Source: UBA8752 sp965659115 (GTDB taxonomy: Bacteria > Bacteroidota > Bacteroidia > Flavobacteriales_D > Sanyastnellaceae). Taken from it: 6,534 nucleotides of DNA. Made by a program: the position numbers and the translations under genes. Where the stretch lies: NCBI GenBank assembly GCA_965659115.1, contig CBFHUP010000085.1, positions 1-6,534 of the forward strand, given 5' to 3'. A model generated the notes under the pieces. It was not told the origin of the DNA. It saw only the letters and a program-made list of their open reading frames with translations, and ran no database searches. Shown in pieces: positions 6,144 through 6,534 of this stretch; position 1 is the first letter of the stretch; the number at the start of each line of letters is the position of its first letter.

Positions 6144-6534
6144 TCACACCGCATTCCGGCCCGCATTTACGATACCGAACATGCTGCGCACCACCAATTT
6201 TTGAAGGACCTCTGGAGCCGCAGGAGCGGAGCCTTGACCATCGATCCACTGCAATGCGGCTTGTTGGATGACCAGCAAGGGCAAGATGATGGCTTCGCGC
6301 AAATCGATGGACGCAGCAATGTCAGGAGACCGCTCCATCAATTGCGACTGTCCCGTCACCGTCAGCAACAATCGACGCGTGAGGTCAAACTCATCCTTCA
6401 CGGTTTGCCACAGGCCACCAAATTCCGGATGGTGCTGCAAGTGAGCGGTGAGGTCAAAGTTGCACTTCCGCATGCTCTGCATGCTGTTTTCGACCAAGGC
6501 CGCAAACAGCGGCTGATCGCGGTACAAGGCCGCG
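6144..6534 (-). CDS. ppc: Phosphoenolpyruvate carboxylase, C-terminal part (5' end outside window)
   Basis: The frame runs off the right edge, leaving the last 129 codons. It reads LYRDQPLFAALVENSMQSM, then FDLTRRLLLTVTG, SIDLREAIILPLLVIQQAAL, and ends in a helix-turn with SMFGIVNAGRNAV. This order matches the C-terminus of PEP carboxylase: the Y-x-x-x-x-x-F-x-x-L..N helix, the LT-G..LM...P....SI..R segment, the PL..IQ helix, and the terminal GI.AG.RNTG region that approaches the active site. The enzyme makes oxaloacetate from PEP and bicarbonate in the cytoplasm, replenishing the TCA cycle. The terminus here is GRNAV rather than the RNTG of E. coli; Bacteroidota enzymes, as I recall, often end in similar variants. 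The gene is convergent with the S46 peptidase and separated from its stop by about 90 bp holding a terminator. The family call is firm, although the catalytic centre is outside the window. Confidence 0.87.
   Translation of the reverse strand, partial: AALYRDQPLFAALVENSMQSMRKCNFDLTAHLQHHPEFGGLWQTVKDEFDLTRRLLLTVTGQSQLMERSPDIAASIDLREAIILPLLVIQQAALQWIDGQGSAPAAPEVLQKLVVRSMFGIVNAGRNAV

Noticed and set aside
6133..6154. ATGCGG / CCGCAT inverted repeat at the ppc stop as a possible ppc terminator
   Set aside because: The stem is only 6 bp with a 10-base loop, and no T-run follows on the - strand, so it does not qualify as an intrinsic terminator.
1..6534. Signs of a mobile element, CRISPR array, tRNA/rRNA, toxin-antitoxin or defence island
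   Set aside because: I found no terminal repeats, transposase or integrase motifs, regularly spaced repeats or RNA gene folds. All long stretches are explained by conserved chromosomal genes of even composition.

Overview
The window reads as ordinary chromosomal housekeeping DNA from a member of the Bacteroidota, most likely a Flavobacteriales-like marine or freshwater lineage with a fairly high GC content. Four things support this: an S46-family dipeptidyl peptidase; a DUF6438-type lipoprotein; a YidC with lysine at the groove position and a long charged tail; and TAnnTTTG-like promoter boxes with no Shine-Dalgarno sequences. The assignment comes from remembered family features, not from a search.

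Layout. Positions 3-3744 on the + strand hold a tightly packed run of five genes: (1) the 3' end of a CcmF/CcsA-type cytochrome c biogenesis membrane protein; (2) a Rossmann-fold DUF2520 protein, ATGA overlap; (3) a KdsC-type HAD phosphatase, 50-bp overlap; (4) the membrane insertase YidC, 20-bp gap; (5) a small DUF6438-like lipoprotein, GTGA overlap. The spacing suggests one transcription unit, possibly with an internal promoter just before yidC. After a short intergenic gap with a weak promoter candidate comes a secreted S46 dipeptidyl peptidase with an intact catalytic triad and the glycine typical of DPP7-like enzymes. A strong intrinsic terminator follows it. The right end holds the C-terminal part of phosphoenolpyruvate carboxylase on the - strand, convergent with the peptidase.

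Functionally, most of the + strand genes concern the cell envelope: cytochrome c maturation, Kdo for LPS, membrane protein insertion, a lipoprotein and an exported peptidase. PEP carboxylase is central anaplerotic metabolism. I found no mobile element, CRISPR array, RNA gene or plausible new defence or biosynthetic system. The findings are small-scale: gene overlaps, a possible near-leaderless yidC promoter next to a hairpin, specificity-determining residues, and unusual protein tails. No stretch longer than about 100 bases lacks a gene.
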